A DNA stretch of 64,000 bases from Tenebrio molitor (Eukaryota > Arthropoda > Insecta > Coleoptera > Tenebrionidae), in NCBI RefSeq assembly GCF_963966145.1, contig NC_091046.1, positions 46,438,001 through 46,502,000 of the forward strand, written 5' to 3'. The notes beneath the pieces were generated by a model, which saw nothing but the letters and a program-made list of their open reading frames with translations, made no database searches and was not told the origin of the DNA. Positions 22,786 to 33,090 of this stretch are shown piece after piece. A program made the position numbers and the translations under genes. Numbering within the stretch: the first letter of the stretch is position 1; each line of letters starts with the position of its first letter.

Positions 22786-22821
22786 TCACTGGTGCCCGTG
22801 TGGCGTGGCTTTTACTAACGA
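22786..22821 (-). other. GC-rich conserved element after OR-7 exon 3, possible mini-exon
   Basis: GGTGCCCGTGTGGCGTGG on the plus strand lies 65 bases beyond the OR-7 exon 3 donor. Read on the gene strand, an acceptor CCGCCAG is followed by 11 codons (SLVKATPHGHQ) and TGA. OR-8 has the same arrangement, and two of the differences (GTA/GTT, AAA/AAG) are silent in this frame. It may be a short terminal exon or a non-coding conserved element; evidence is thin for either. Confidence 0.3.
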
Positions 22822-22885
22822 CTGGCGGATATTGACGGATTTGGCCATTTTCTCAAGTAATTATTATTGTTTTATTTCTTCTTAC

Positions 22886-23920
22886 CTTAATTTCTATCTG
22901 ATTCCCGAACCAAGAATGAATAAATAGCTGGAACGATGTCCAACTGACGTAGAGTACCAGAGAATAAGATTCACTAGTGAAGGACTTGACCTGACCCAAA
23001 AAGTGTGACCACACCAAGAAAATAAATCAAACTGAACAACTCACCACAGTTAGACGAAACAACGACACACCGTTAGACAACGTTGCTATTGAAAACAGAG
23101 CGAAAATAACAACTGTGAAAAATTTGTTACAATCTTCAGAAAAACTAAAAATTCAAAAATGTTACGTCGACACTTTCAGACACTCTGCTGATTTCTACCT
23201 GATTATCTCTTGGTGGTGTTGTACGCAGCTTATCAATTTCTCATTGTAATCTTTGTCGTTGTTGAGATGTTTCAAATTGTCGCAGAGGACGTCGCACTGA
23301 GCCCCAAAGAACATCGTCAGAGATGTTACGAATAAGTCGGTGTTGATGTCAGCGATGGACAACGAGTAAATACAGATAATTTGGAACAAATAGGTGATTT
23401 CGTACATCGGCGATTGTTCCACATCGAAGGGAAACCAAGACGGAAACGGCAGTCGTCTCTCATTGGTGGATTTGTCCAGAATTGGATAGATGGACCAGAA
23501 AAACAACGTACCAACAGATACAATACAATTCGTCCAGTATAATCTTTTCCATAGAGTTAAATCAGACCGAAACAGTCCAATCTGTCTGAAATTTGTCGGC
23601 TGGAATATTTCCCCGTTCATCTTCGTCACAAATCGCTTAATTGTGGTGATTTTAAATTTGAAATAAATGATTTTGGTAGAGACGTATATTATTGGCACTG
23701 ACACAAAAATCGATTCTGTGAAGTCTTCAAGAGTGGCGTGGGCGTAGTAGATGTTCGTGCATTGCAAAATTGTGTGCCCCACGATGAAAACATAGATCAA
23801 AATGTGGGCGTACAGATTGTACCAATCAAATCTATAAGTGTCACTGCTGGGCCAAAGCCCCACAAGCTTCAACATGAAGATGTTGATTTTTGTGTTGACC
23901 GTCCAGTCAAACTTTCGCAT
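22886..23920 (-). CDS. OR-7: odorant receptor, exons 1-3
   Basis: Exon 1 23,199-23,920, exon 2 23,045-23,144 and exon 3 22,886-22,990 give 309 codons; introns are both 54 bases. The start is MRKFDWTVNTKINIFMLKLV at 23,920; two codons upstream is TTG, not ATG. Distinctive loops are NGEIFQPTNFRQIGLFRSDL and LPFPSWFPFDVEQSP, then FFGAQCDVLCDNLKHL. Exon 2 is FSEDCNKFFTVVIFALFSIA, lacking the LGQFF of other genes. Exon 3 ends FIHSWFGNQIEIK, so the YC of the usual YCWFGNE is replaced. Donor is GTAAGA. Nearest relative is OR-8. The CTNIYYAHATLEDFTE segment after TM1 distinguishes it from that copy. Confidence 0.9.
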
Positions 23921-24916
23921 CTTCAATGACCGAAGGCACTGCGGCGTGGGACTAGTAGAGTGATTAATTTTTTATTGATGGCCCCAGATAAATTTTAATT
24001 AAAGAAAAACTTCCGGTTCGGAGCTTTTAATTAAAGGAAATGATAATAATTTGTGGGTTTGGGCAGAAACAGAGACGTTGCAGTTTCAATGTTTTGAGAG
24101 GAGTTGCATATTTTATGACTTTGGTTGCAAAGGGAATTGGTAATCAGTCGATTTAAACAAGTCGTGAAAAGTTTAATTGGGGGGAAATACATTTTTAATT
24201 TGTCTGGGATACGCGTGGCAAGTGAAGCGTTCAAGCAGTTCTCAGAGAGATTCAGCACCATTGACATAATTTAAAATGTTATTTAAAATGATTTGCACAA
24301 GAATATTTTTAAGACAGACGAAGGAAGTATTGATCATGTGTGAGGTAGTAATGTATAAATTTAAAATGGGAAAAATAATCACAAGGAATGGGAGGTTTAT
24401 CGAAGTGTTAGATTTTGGAATGTGTCAAGGACAAGTACATCTAAACAAACAATCGAAGAATAAGCAAATAAACTTGAAACAGCATGATTCCCCTTTGTAG
24501 AATATATGAAATTTGTAGAAAAAATAAAGAGAAATAGTTGAGCAAATGAAAAATTAAATGATAATTAATTAGTTATTTATTTAATTATCTTTTAGCAGAA
24601 ATTGGAAACAATGAAAGATCCACTTTGGGAAGCAATAACATCGAACGAGAATGAAATAAAAGTGGCAAAGAAATTAAAAGAAACAAGAATGGAAGAAGTG
24701 TTTTCAGAAAATGCAATCAGTATAAGTCAGTCTTTAAGCTAAACATCTCTTTAGTAGAATACATAAATAGTCTCAATTACATATTTTTAAAACTGTCACT
24801 AAACCATAAACATGTTCTTCAGTGAATTATTTAGGGAATTATTTAACTCCCAATTTAGAAGACAATAATAATTCAGAATAATGAATAATATAATAGTATA
24901 TTAGTTATATTACAGA
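23921..24916. other. Upstream flank of OR-7
   Basis: TTTTTTATTGATGG at 23,969-23,982 keeps the proximal conserved word about 50 bases upstream of the start. The AATTGAAGGGTT word is absent; instead TTTTAATTAAAG occurs twice (about 23,992 and 24,026). The OR-8 upstream region to about 27,560 is a close homologue. Open frames at 24,031-24,267 and 24,276-24,500 look fortuitous. Confidence 0.45.
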
Positions 24917-25026
24917 ACGAGTTTTATAAGGGTTGATTTGGCGCACGAGTCCCAAGTGTAGAAAAGGAGCCGTAGGGGAGTTTTCTACGGGACGAGTGCA
25001 CCAATGCCCTTATAAAACGAGTTTTT
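24917..25026. repeat. Palindromic element around GTTTTATAAGGG arms
   Basis: ACGAGTTTTATAAGGGTTGA and its mirror ATGCCCTTATAAAACGAGTT flank TTGGCGCACGAGTCC and GGACGAGTGCACCAA, a long hairpin of about 110 bases with a GTAGAAAAGG...CCTACGG-type loop. Non-coding. Confidence 0.6.
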
Positions 25027-25499
25027 TGTTATTTTTTCGAATCTGCACCCTTGTTTTAATTTTTAAATAAAAAAATTAAATTTTCAAATTCTAGGGAATT
25101 TTGTATTAATTGGTAATTCAAGGTAACGAATAGAACTACATCTGCAACAGATGTTAAAAAGTAGAGTTTGAACATTAATATTGGAAGTTTTTTGGCGTAA
25201 ATGACAATAATGCACTGAAATATTGATAAAAAATTTCTTAGAGATCTATTAAACTACGAGAGTTGTAATAGATAGCCATAAACGACTCCAAATTGAATAC
25301 AATAATAGACCTATTAGAGACGCAAATTCTAAAAATTATCTTCAAAGGGTCTAAAATCGCACCCTTGTGTATCTCTATAGAAACGGTTGAAATAGTTTTT
25401 TTTTTTTTTGGTAACCGGACTTGAAACACTTTAAATCCAAGGAGTTGAAATGTCCACAAGCGACTGGACCGAGTCAAATGTAAGGTCATTGGAACCATT
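25027..25499. other. Intergenic DNA with unassigned frame
   Basis: The minus-strand frame 25,238-25,519 (93 codons) begins inside the adjacent MITE fragment and ends with residues superficially like a receptor C-terminus. It is not conserved beside OR-7, so I do not call it. Confidence 0.3.
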
Positions 25500-25752
25500 T
25501 GAAACCAGACGTCTTTCAAGGAAGTTTCTCCTTACAACATTTTTTATTGACGAACAATTTTTTGATATAAATCTTAAGTGACTCAAGATTTTAAAAAGGC
25601 ATGCAAAAATTACGTTTTTTAAGATTTGGGTTATTGCATTAATGGGATTTTACTCTTCACCGTCTAAAATATCTGCATTTTAAAGTTCACAAAAATCGGT
25701 TAGAAAATAACCGAGATATTAGGCTCGACACTCTTAGCTGAGACATCCTGTA
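25500..25752. mobile_element. MITE fragment, AGGGTGTCTCAGCTAAG family
   Basis: Right half only: CAGACGTCTTTCAAGGAAGT, then ATTTTTTATTGACGAACAAT and the terminal CTTAGCTGAGACATCCTGTA. The left end is missing. Confidence 0.6.
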
Positions 25753-25756
25753 TATC

Positions 25757-25872
25757 ATTCAGAGTAGAAGGTCTTTTTGTGCTTCGCCCAGCTGCCGACC
25801 TCGATTTGGTCTCGCCCTTCAATCTCTGGGCTTAACACAAAAAGACTCACTTCAGCTCTTAATAATAAAATC
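25757..25872. repeat. Hairpin repeat with CACAAAAAGAC arms, copy 1
   Basis: AGAGTAGAAGGTCTTTTTGT and GCACAAAAAGACTCACTT-type mirrored sequence surround TTCGCCCAGCTGCCGACCTC and CTTCAATCTCTGGGCTT. Further copies are at 43,675-43,785, 51,608-51,722 and, more diverged, 63,880-63,995. Confidence 0.55.
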
Positions 25873-25917
25873 TACTATAAAATCACTTTATACAGACGCC
25901 GTGCAAAAAATAATTAG

Positions 25918-25956
25918 TCACCGTGGTGCCCTGTGTGGCGTGGCCTTAACTAACGA
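25918..25956 (-). other. GC-rich conserved element after OR-8 exon 3, possible mini-exon
   Basis: Counterpart of 22,786-22,821. Gene-strand reading after an AGAG acceptor gives SLVKATPHRAPR then TGA; small insertions change the tail relative to OR-7. The plus strand carries GGTGCCCTGTGTGGCGTGG and TTAACTAACGAC. Confidence 0.3.
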
Positions 25957-26171
25957 CTCTCGGATATTGATGATTTTGACCTATTGGTGCAAGTTTTTTC
26001 TTCATTTCTCTCTCCCAAAAAATAAGCGAGATATAATACGATATTAACGTTACCTTTGTATCCGTCCCAGATAGACGTTGTTAACGTCAAAGATAGAAAA
26101 CTAACCGACAAATTAAGTGGTCTGTCAAGTGTCAAGTGATTTCATAATAACAATAGTTTACTTCTTCTCAC

Positions 26172-27206
26172 CTTAACCTGCATCTGATTCCCGAACCAAG
26201 AATGAATAAATATCTGGAACGATGTCCAACTGACGTAGAGTACCAGAGCATAAGATTCACTGGTGAAAGACTCGACCTGACCCAAAAAGTGTGACCACAC
26301 CAAGAAAATAAATCACACTGAACAACTCACCACTGTTAGACGAAACAACGACACACCGTTAGTCAGCGTTGTCATTGAAAATATAGCGAAAATAATAACG
26401 GTGAAGAATTTGTTACAGTCTTCAGAAAAACTAAAAACGCAAAAACGTTACGTCGACACTTTGAGACACTCTGCTGATTTCTACCTGATTATCTCTTGGT
26501 GGTGTTGTACGCATCTTATTAATTTCTCATTGTAATTTTTGTCGTTGTTGAGATGTTTCAAATTGTCACAGAGGACGTCGCACTGAGCCCCAAAGAACAT
26601 GGTTAGAGATGTTACGAATAGGTCGGTGTTGACGTCAGCGATGGACAACGAGTAAATACAGACAATTTGGAACAAGTAGGTGATTTCGTACATCGGCGAT
26701 TGTTCCACATCGAAGGGAAACCAAGACGGAAACGGCAGTCGTCGCTCGTTGGTGGATTTGTCCAGAATTGGATAGATGGACCAGAAGAACAACGTACCAA
26801 CAGATACAATACAATTCGTCCAGTACAGTATTTTCCATAGAGTTAAATCAGACCGAAACAATCCAACCTGTCTGAAGTTTGTCGGCTGGAATACTTCCGC
26901 GTTCATATTCTTGACAAATCGCTTAATTGTGGTGATTTTAGACTTGAAATAAATTATTTTGATCGAGAGGTATATTATTGGCACCGACAAAAAAATGGAT
27001 TCCGCGAAGTCTTCAAGAGTGGCGTGGGCATAGTAGATGTTCATGGATTGCAAAATTGTGTGACCCACGATGAAAACATAGATCAAAATGTGGGCGTACA
27101 GATTGTACCAATCAAATCTATAAGTGTCACTGCTGGGCCAAAGCCCCACAAGCTTCAACATGAAGATGTTGATTTTTGTGTTAACCGTCCAGTCAAACTT
27201 TCGCAT
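26172..27206 (-). CDS. OR-8: odorant receptor, exons 1-3
   Basis: Exon 1 26,485-27,206, exon 2 26,331-26,430 and exon 3 26,172-26,276 give 309 codons; introns are both 54 bases. A recent paralogue of OR-7 with about 18 replacements in exon 1, many conservative (IGLFRSDL to VGLFRSDL, NGEIFQP to NAEVFQP, KRLYW to KILYW). The start is at 27,206 by alignment. Exon 2 is FSEDCNKFFTVIIFAIFSMT. Exon 3 reads VESFTSESYALVLYVSWTSF and ends FIHSWFGNQMQVK, sharing the unusual HSWFGNQ. The donor is GTGAGA where OR-7 has GTAAGA. About 170 bases of sequence absent at OR-7 lie between exon 3 and the GC-rich element. No stops or frameshifts. Confidence 0.9.
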
Positions 27207-27884
27207 CTTCAAAGACCGAGGACACTGCGGCGTGGGACTAGTAAAGCGGGTAATTTCTTATTGATGGCCACAGATAAATTTTAATTAAAGAAAAACTTCC
27301 CTTTCGGAGCTTTTAATTAAAGGAAATGATAATTTATAGGTTTGGGCAGAAACAGGGACGCTGCAGTTTCAATATTTTGAGAGGAGTTGCATATTTTATG
27401 AGTTTCGTCGCAAAGAGAATTGATAATCAGTGGATTTACACAAGTCGTGAAAAGTTTAATTGGGGGGAAATACATTTTTAATTTCTCTGGGATACGCGTG
27501 GCAAGTGAAGCTTTCAAGCAGTTCCAAGAGAGCTCCAGCACGAGTGACATAATTTAAGGTTTTATTTAAAATGATTTTAGGACAGACGAGTGGCAATTTT
27601 TGTTTAAAAGAATGATGGAAATATTGATAAGGTGTCAAGTCCCAAGAAAAAAGGACCACAAGCAATAGGAGCGATCAGCAAATTATGTTGGAACGTGCCA
27701 AGGATGACACAGAGAATTTGTATCTATTGGGTGAAGATTTACCAGCAAATTAATTAGACCTGTACATCTCAAAGAAGAAATTGAGTTATTATTACCAAAA
27801 AACTTGGCACAGGAAGATTTAGCAATCGAAGAGAACGGAAGAAAATTAAAATGACAATTAAATAATGTGTTTTCTGCCACGAAG
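27207..27884. other. Upstream flank of OR-8
   Basis: Homologous to the OR-7 upstream region to about 27,560, including TTAATTGGGGGGAAATACAT and TCTCTGGGATACGCGTGGCA. Beyond that it is AT-rich sequence leading into a mariner remnant. Open frames here are not conserved as proteins. Confidence 0.4.
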
Positions 27885-28170
27885 AAACTGCAACATAGAC
27901 ACATTTGCAGTTCGCTGTTCAGCCAAGACGAAGAAAGTTTTTCCTCATTGGAGATGCTTCAAAAGGTGCAAAACGGGTCCATCGCCAGAAGAAACAGCAA
28001 ATTTGCTAAAACAATTGTTCTTGTAAATGAAAAAACTGTTATACTGCAGCAAGATAATGCACGACCTCACAAGACCACAGGCACTCAGCAACAGCTTGTG
28101 GTACTTGGTTAGGAATTTGGCCCCAAGTGATTTATTTATTGTTCAAATTGTTTGGGAGAAATGGAGAAGA
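27885..28170 (+). pseudogene. Mariner transposase fragment
   Basis: The plus strand encodes HICSSLFSQDEESF and later ILQQDNARPHKT, the latter being the mariner catalytic-domain signature. After a stop, LAPSDLFI follows in another frame, matching the conserved region that normally comes next. The stretch between the two blocks is far shorter than in a full transposase, so an internal deletion and a frameshift have occurred. Inert remnant. Confidence 0.65.
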
Positions 28171-28329
28171 TCAAAAGAATCCAAAGTTTAGAAGAAAGTT
28201 GTAGAACAAAATGTTAAATTTTTAAAAAGTTCAAAGTTTGTAAAAATATAATGTTTTAATTCGATAAATTTATTAAATATAATATTTAATTCCATTGTCA
28301 ATAAATAAATTATATTGCCGTATGTTAAA

Positions 28330-28760
28330 ATAACAAGACCTAATTTTTGTTGGATTTAGGTATTTTTATTCTGGTTAGGTCCGAGAGCTTTAGCTTGAGG
28401 ATTTAACCTTTGAATAAAAATGCCAAAATATCAACGAGTAAAATTGTCTAAAGCGAAAATGTTTAAGTAAAAATTGGGAAAATTATCAGATATAAAAATT
28501 AGCTCGTGTTATTTTTGGCAATATTAATTCCAGAATACAAACTTTAACGTTAGGTAATTATTTTTTTATAATACAGTTATTAAAAACACAATTATTAAAA
28601 CAATTTGAGAATCTGACATGAGTAGCATGCAATTTTAACCACTTTTGACAGAAGACAGAGTAGTAGGACGTTTTTATCGCGATAAACATTTTTGATTGGA
28701 TGAAAGCAAGCGCTCTGGTTGGCTGAACACGCACGTTTGATGTACGTGGGAATTAATCTA
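28330..28760 (-). repeat. Dispersed repeat, copy in - orientation
   Basis: Inverted relative of 10,480-10,930. Recognisable mirrored words are GACGTTTTTATCGCGATAAA, ATTGGATGAAAGCAAGCGCT and TCCGAGAGCTTTAGCTTGAG. No coding capacity. Confidence 0.6.
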
Positions 28761-28887
28761 TCATAGAGATTTTCAATTTATTAAAAAAATTATCAAGAAC
28801 ATATTAAAGTTAATATAAATTCACATAAAGATTATAGCAAGCCAAAAAAAAAATTCTTAAACTGAGAAAAAATTGGCGTGGTGCGAC

Positions 28888-28917
28888 GGTGCCCGTGTGG
28901 CGTGGCGTCAACTAACG
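28888..28917 (-). other. GC-rich conserved element after OR-9 exon 3
   Basis: GGTGCCCGTGTGGCGTGG followed by CGTCAACTAACG, 213 bases past the exon 3 donor. The gene-strand frame LVDATPHGH matches OR-7 and OR-8, but a clean acceptor in the right phase is not evident. Confidence 0.35.
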
Positions 28918-29129
28918 TTTTTCTCATATAGACAAATGTTGCAACTGATTATAACCATTTTTGTGTCACTACTTCTTGCAAAAATGTTCTTGAGCGCGCC
29001 ATTTCTCCGACACTGACCAAGCCACGTCAAATATTTTTACATATTCTTCAAAACGAGCATCTTGAGAGTTTTTTATGTAGATTAATTTTTTCGAACATTA
29101 AAGCCTAAGTAAAACGTGAAAACCCTCAC

Positions 29130-30170
29130 CTTAACCTCCACCTCATTTCCGAACCAACAGTAGAGAAATATTTGCGTGGTGATCGACCCCACGAAAAACA
29201 AGAGGGAGTAGGACTCGCTACTCAAGGGCTGTACCTAATTCGAAAACCACAGTGTAATCTTCGTTGCGAATAAAAATGTAAAAACTTACCAAAGTTAACC
29301 GAAACATGGACAGTCCATTGGACAAGGCGCTCGTAAAAAACTGCCCCAAAGCCATCAAATTAAAAAACTCGTTACAGTTTTTGGCAAAACTGAAAATTGT
29401 CAAACAGTAGAGTGGCAACAACCTGGCATGACCCTTTTCTACCTCACAATTAGTCGATGGTGCTCCACACATTTGATCAACTTTGCATTAAAACTAGTTT
29501 TGTCGCTGTTGAGATTTTTCAAATTGTCGCAAAGAATGTCGCACTGGGTACCTGTGTACATCATCAAAGCGCTGATAAGCGTGTCTATATTTAGATTGGC
29601 AGTCGCCATGAACCATATCCCAGCGACTTGGTACAAATACGTGATTTCATAAAGCGGCGATGTTTTGGTATCGTGGGGGTACCACGCGGAAAACGGGAGT
29701 CGGTACTCGCTGACGGAGCCGTCCAATACGGGAAAGATGGACCACAGGAGTAGAGTGAGGGCCCCGGGAACCCAAAACCCGAAGTACGTCCTCCTCCACA
29801 GTCGCAAACTAGGTGTGACTAGTTTAATCTGGTTCGAGCTTTCAGGCTGGAACAATTCGTTCTCGAGCGTCGACACGAGTCGTTTCAGAATGGCGAGGTT
29901 TTTGATGTAGCACAAGACTTTGAGTGCGGCCAGGATTTCAGAGGATGTCACAAATATTGTCGCCGTTAGCGCTTCGAGATCCGAATACACGAAAAATATG
30001 TTCATTGCTTGGAAAAAAGTGTGACCGTTGATGAAGACGTTGATGGCGATTGTGGCGTACACTGTGTACAAATTTAATTTGTAAAGTTGGTCACCTTCGG
30101 GCCAGAGCCCCACCATTTTCAGCATTACAATGTTTATTTTTGTTGTCAGCTTCCAATCGAATTTTTCCAT
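29130..30170 (-). CDS. OR-9: odorant receptor, exons 1-3
   Basis: Exon 1 29,443-30,170, exon 2 29,290-29,389 and exon 3 29,130-29,234 give 311 codons; introns are 53 and 55 bases. The start MEKFDWKLTTKINIVMLKMV is at 30,170. It has a cleanly typical layout: LEALTATIFVTSSEILAALK around TM2, LFQPESSNQIKLVTPSLRLW, LPFSAWYPHDTKTSP, TM4 followed by TGTQCDILCDNLKNL, and HHRLIVR. Exon 2 is FAKNCNEFFNLMALGQFFTS. Exon 3 is VQPLSSESYSLLFFVGSITT and then LYCWFGNEVEVK with donor GTGAGG. GC content is visibly higher than in the flanks. It is a good reference for the array consensus. The 3' flank holds the GC-rich element but no TM7 exon that I recognise. Confidence 0.9.
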
Positions 30171-30260
30171 TTGGACCACTAAGTGTACGCACTCGAGGGT
30201 TCTTGCTTTGGACTGACAAACTGCGACCCGAAAAGTGGTTAAATGAGGGCGGAAAGGGTG

Positions 30261-30442
30261 ATTTTTTATTGATGCTTTGTATTTTCACCGGAGGTAATTA
30301 CTCTTGAAGATTTTTCATTATTAATAATTGTTTGCCTTTTCACGTGACCGTTTTCTCACGGACTCTGGAGGCTTGTTCGGGAATAAAAGAAGGAATTAAT
30401 AACTGGTTTTATCTGAGTAACGAAAATGATAATTGAAGGGTT
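30261..30442 (-). promoter_or_regulatory. OR-9 upstream conserved block
   Basis: ATTTTTTATTGATG at 30,261-30,274, TTTTTCATTATTAATAATT from 30,312 and GATAATTGAAGGGTTT at 30,428-30,443. GTTTTCTCACGG at 30,350-30,361 is the extra word shared with OR-1, OR-2 and OR-5. Confidence 0.55.
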
Positions 30443-31461
30443 TGTACGATAATGCCGAATACAATTAAAATGCAAAATAAAAAATCTCATTTATCAGCTG
30501 CAAGTTTCTCATGAGTCTGGTCAAAAAGAACGATTGATAAATAAGTTTAGTTTGGATTAGAAGGGTCGAACATTAAATTAAAATTTTATTCTGGGTTTTA
30601 TAATCTCTTGTAAATTCAGTAAGTTCAGTTCCTTTGTGGGAAATCGTTTGGTAACTGTGGCGATTCTTTTCTTTTAATGGGTGTGTAAAAATTTTGTTGT
30701 AAATTTAGGTAATAAGAGACAATTTTCAGATATTTCAGGAGATGACAATATTTCGTAGGGTAAATACTAAGTCAGGGTTTTAAGCCCTAGATAAAAATTG
30801 TCAAGGTGGACAAGATGAATTCATTTGCGAATCTTTTCTCTTTCTAGTGTAAATAAAAGAACGGCGACAAATATGTTGGTAAATATAGTCAGGAAGGTCA
30901 AAAACCTTAGCAAATACTACGAAACAACGAGAGAAATTGTCAGTGGTGATTCTGATAAATTTTATCTTTATGAGCATTAATTCATAGAATTTGATATTAT
31001 TTTTCAGTTTCGCTTTTTGAAACGTTGGAAACAGTTTGAAACTTTGGTTGTAATTTCGCAAACTTGTTGAAAAGTGAAACGAAGAGATGATAAACGATTT
31101 GGATGAAAATGCATTACACATATTTAAATCTGTTTTATTATTGTTTATTAATTAAACTAGCCAAAAATGAATAGGGAATTTTTCCATTTTGGAATTTTTT
31201 ATAAATACAATTTAAATATTGTAATGAAATATGTTAGAAATATGTATCTATACACATTAAATGTAACGTTTCAAGTACTTGTAACGTTTTAAATGTATTT
31301 AGTGTTTAAGAATACGTGGGAGGATTGGGGTAATTATTTTGCTTTTCAAGAAAAATTGTGGAATTCCCTATTCATTTTTGCCTAGTTTATTAATAATTAG
31401 TAAATAAATCATTTTTTACTGTTTCCAAAATGGTGGATGCGCTGGGACAGTGAATTTTAAG
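30443..31461. other. Upstream flank of OR-9
   Basis: No supported gene. The segment 30,830-30,990 (TTCTAGTGTAAATAAAAGAA onward) is homologous to 32,250-32,430 and more weakly to 35,500-35,560. A degenerate copy of the AATGGTGGATGCGCTGGG core is at 31,430-31,447. Confidence 0.4.
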
Positions 31462-31880
31462 TACAGGATGTTTTTGAAATGCGTGCACAAATTTTAATCA
31501 CGAGCTACTGGCTTCAAGTAGAACTCGGAAAAAATATTTAAAAAATTTTGTCAAAAAATAAAATGACATTTATTTTTTAAACTACAATTTTTTTAAATTG
31601 CTTTTAGTTTTCTATGTTGTCCTACAACCTCCTAGGTAATATTTCGGCACATTTAAAAAATACACCCTGTATATCATGTTTTATAAAATGTACGCCAATG
31701 CGAAGTAACCTATAGGAAGTATGCTTTAAAACAAGGATATACATGGTGTATTTTTAAAATGTGCCGAAATGTTACCTACGAGGTTGTTTGACCGAATTTT
31801 TAAGATATTTTTTACGAGTTCTACATGAAGCCAGTAGCTCGTGGTTAAAATTTGTGCACGCATTTCAAAAACACCCTGTA
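31462..31880. mobile_element. 419-base palindromic MITE
   Basis: TACAGGATGTTTTTGAAATG and CATTTCAAAAACACCCTGTA are the ends. CACGAGCTACTGGCTTCAAG mirrors CATGAAGCCAGTAGCTCGTG, and an inner pair mirrors ATTTCGGCACATTTAAAAAA. Almost a perfect fold-back. Confidence 0.8.
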
Positions 31881-33090
31881 CAACAATCCAAAGAATTGTT
31901 TTTAAATATTGTGAAAGACCAAGAAATTAACAATTAATTCATTTATTGAAGTTCAAGTCCTTTTTGATACCTGTTAAAATGAGAAATGCTACGGTGCCCG
32001 TGTGGCGTGCAGTTAACTAATGTCTTTCAGATATTGAAGGTGTTGAAGGTGGCAATATTGATATCTATTAATAATTATTATTCATTGCAATATCATAAAA
32101 AATACAAAAAGAGAAGAGGAATGAGAAGACAAGAAGAAAAGTTTTTGTTGACAACAAAACGAAATTAAATTTGAAATCTATTTTATATTCAAATCAATTG
32201 ATCCATTGAAAGGTGGAAGAGGTAAATTTATTTAAGAATATTTTTTCTTTCCAGTGTAAACAAAATAATATCACGAACTATTATTACTACCTTAACAGTA
32301 GTAAGATTTGTTGGTAAACATTGTCAGAAGACAAAAGAAAACAACACATAAAGCAGCAAAAGAAATTTTCATTGGCAAATCTGATAAATTTTATCTTAAT
32401 AAATATTACAAGTTCATAGAATTTTTAGGCAATATATGTTTTGAAATTATGTACAAGTTTCTTAACTAACCTTATTTATTCACTTCAGCTTTCAATATTC
32501 TGATCAGAAACGAATTTCAAATAATTTAGCCAGTTTACTTTATCTGCCGCTCGTCACAGGAGATAATAACTTTATTTGCCGCTCGTCAGCTTGTCTGATG
32601 GCATGGCAATGAAATGACACTTGAGCAGCAGTATAATGTCATATTTTACTGACGTTTGAGGAAAAAACACATTTTAAAATCAACGTGGACGTTAGATAAT
32701 GAATCCTGGAGTTACCAGGATAAGTTACCTTTCCATTTCTCCCAGTTTTATTGTATAATTGGAATAAAAAATGTCTTATTTGTTTTTATAGCATTAAAAT
32801 CTTAAAATCAGTGAGAATTTGCTTTACCTACTTGATTTTCTTACTTTCATTTGTGAAAACTGTGAATACAAAATTTTTAGTTTATTAGAAAAATACGAAA
32901 AGTCCTTTATGAATGTCGAAGGAAGAAGTGGAGGAAGACCTTATAATTAAATTTTTTATTCTGGTTTTTGTTGATTTTTTTTCATCTATTCGCTTTTATA
33001 AAATCATAATCCAAACAACATTTTCTTCTAAAGATTCCCTTAACACTTAAAAGAATTCTTTGTTGTCTAAATTTTGTATTTTTTAACAAA
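31881..33090. other. Interval with possible deleted receptor locus
   Basis: GGTGCCCGTGTGGCGTGC at 31,993-32,010 marks what is elsewhere the 3' side of a receptor. Only about 240 bases later, sequence homologous to the upstream flank of OR-9 begins (32,250). No receptor exon lies between. The rest to 33,090 is AT-rich with no gene. The arrangement suggests a receptor body was lost, though chance juxtaposition is possible. Confidence 0.35.

Noticed and set aside
25238..25519. Minus-strand frame ending NLESFMAIYYNSRSLIDL, considered as the OR-8 TM7 exon
   Set aside because: It starts inside a MITE fragment and the closely related OR-7 has nothing similar downstream.
31986..32168. Plus-strand 60-codon frame starting in the GC-rich element, with a good branch point and acceptor nearby (TTAACTAATGTCTTTCAG)
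   Set aside because: Other copies of the element lack an equivalent open frame, and the downstream sequence is simple lysine-rich DNA.
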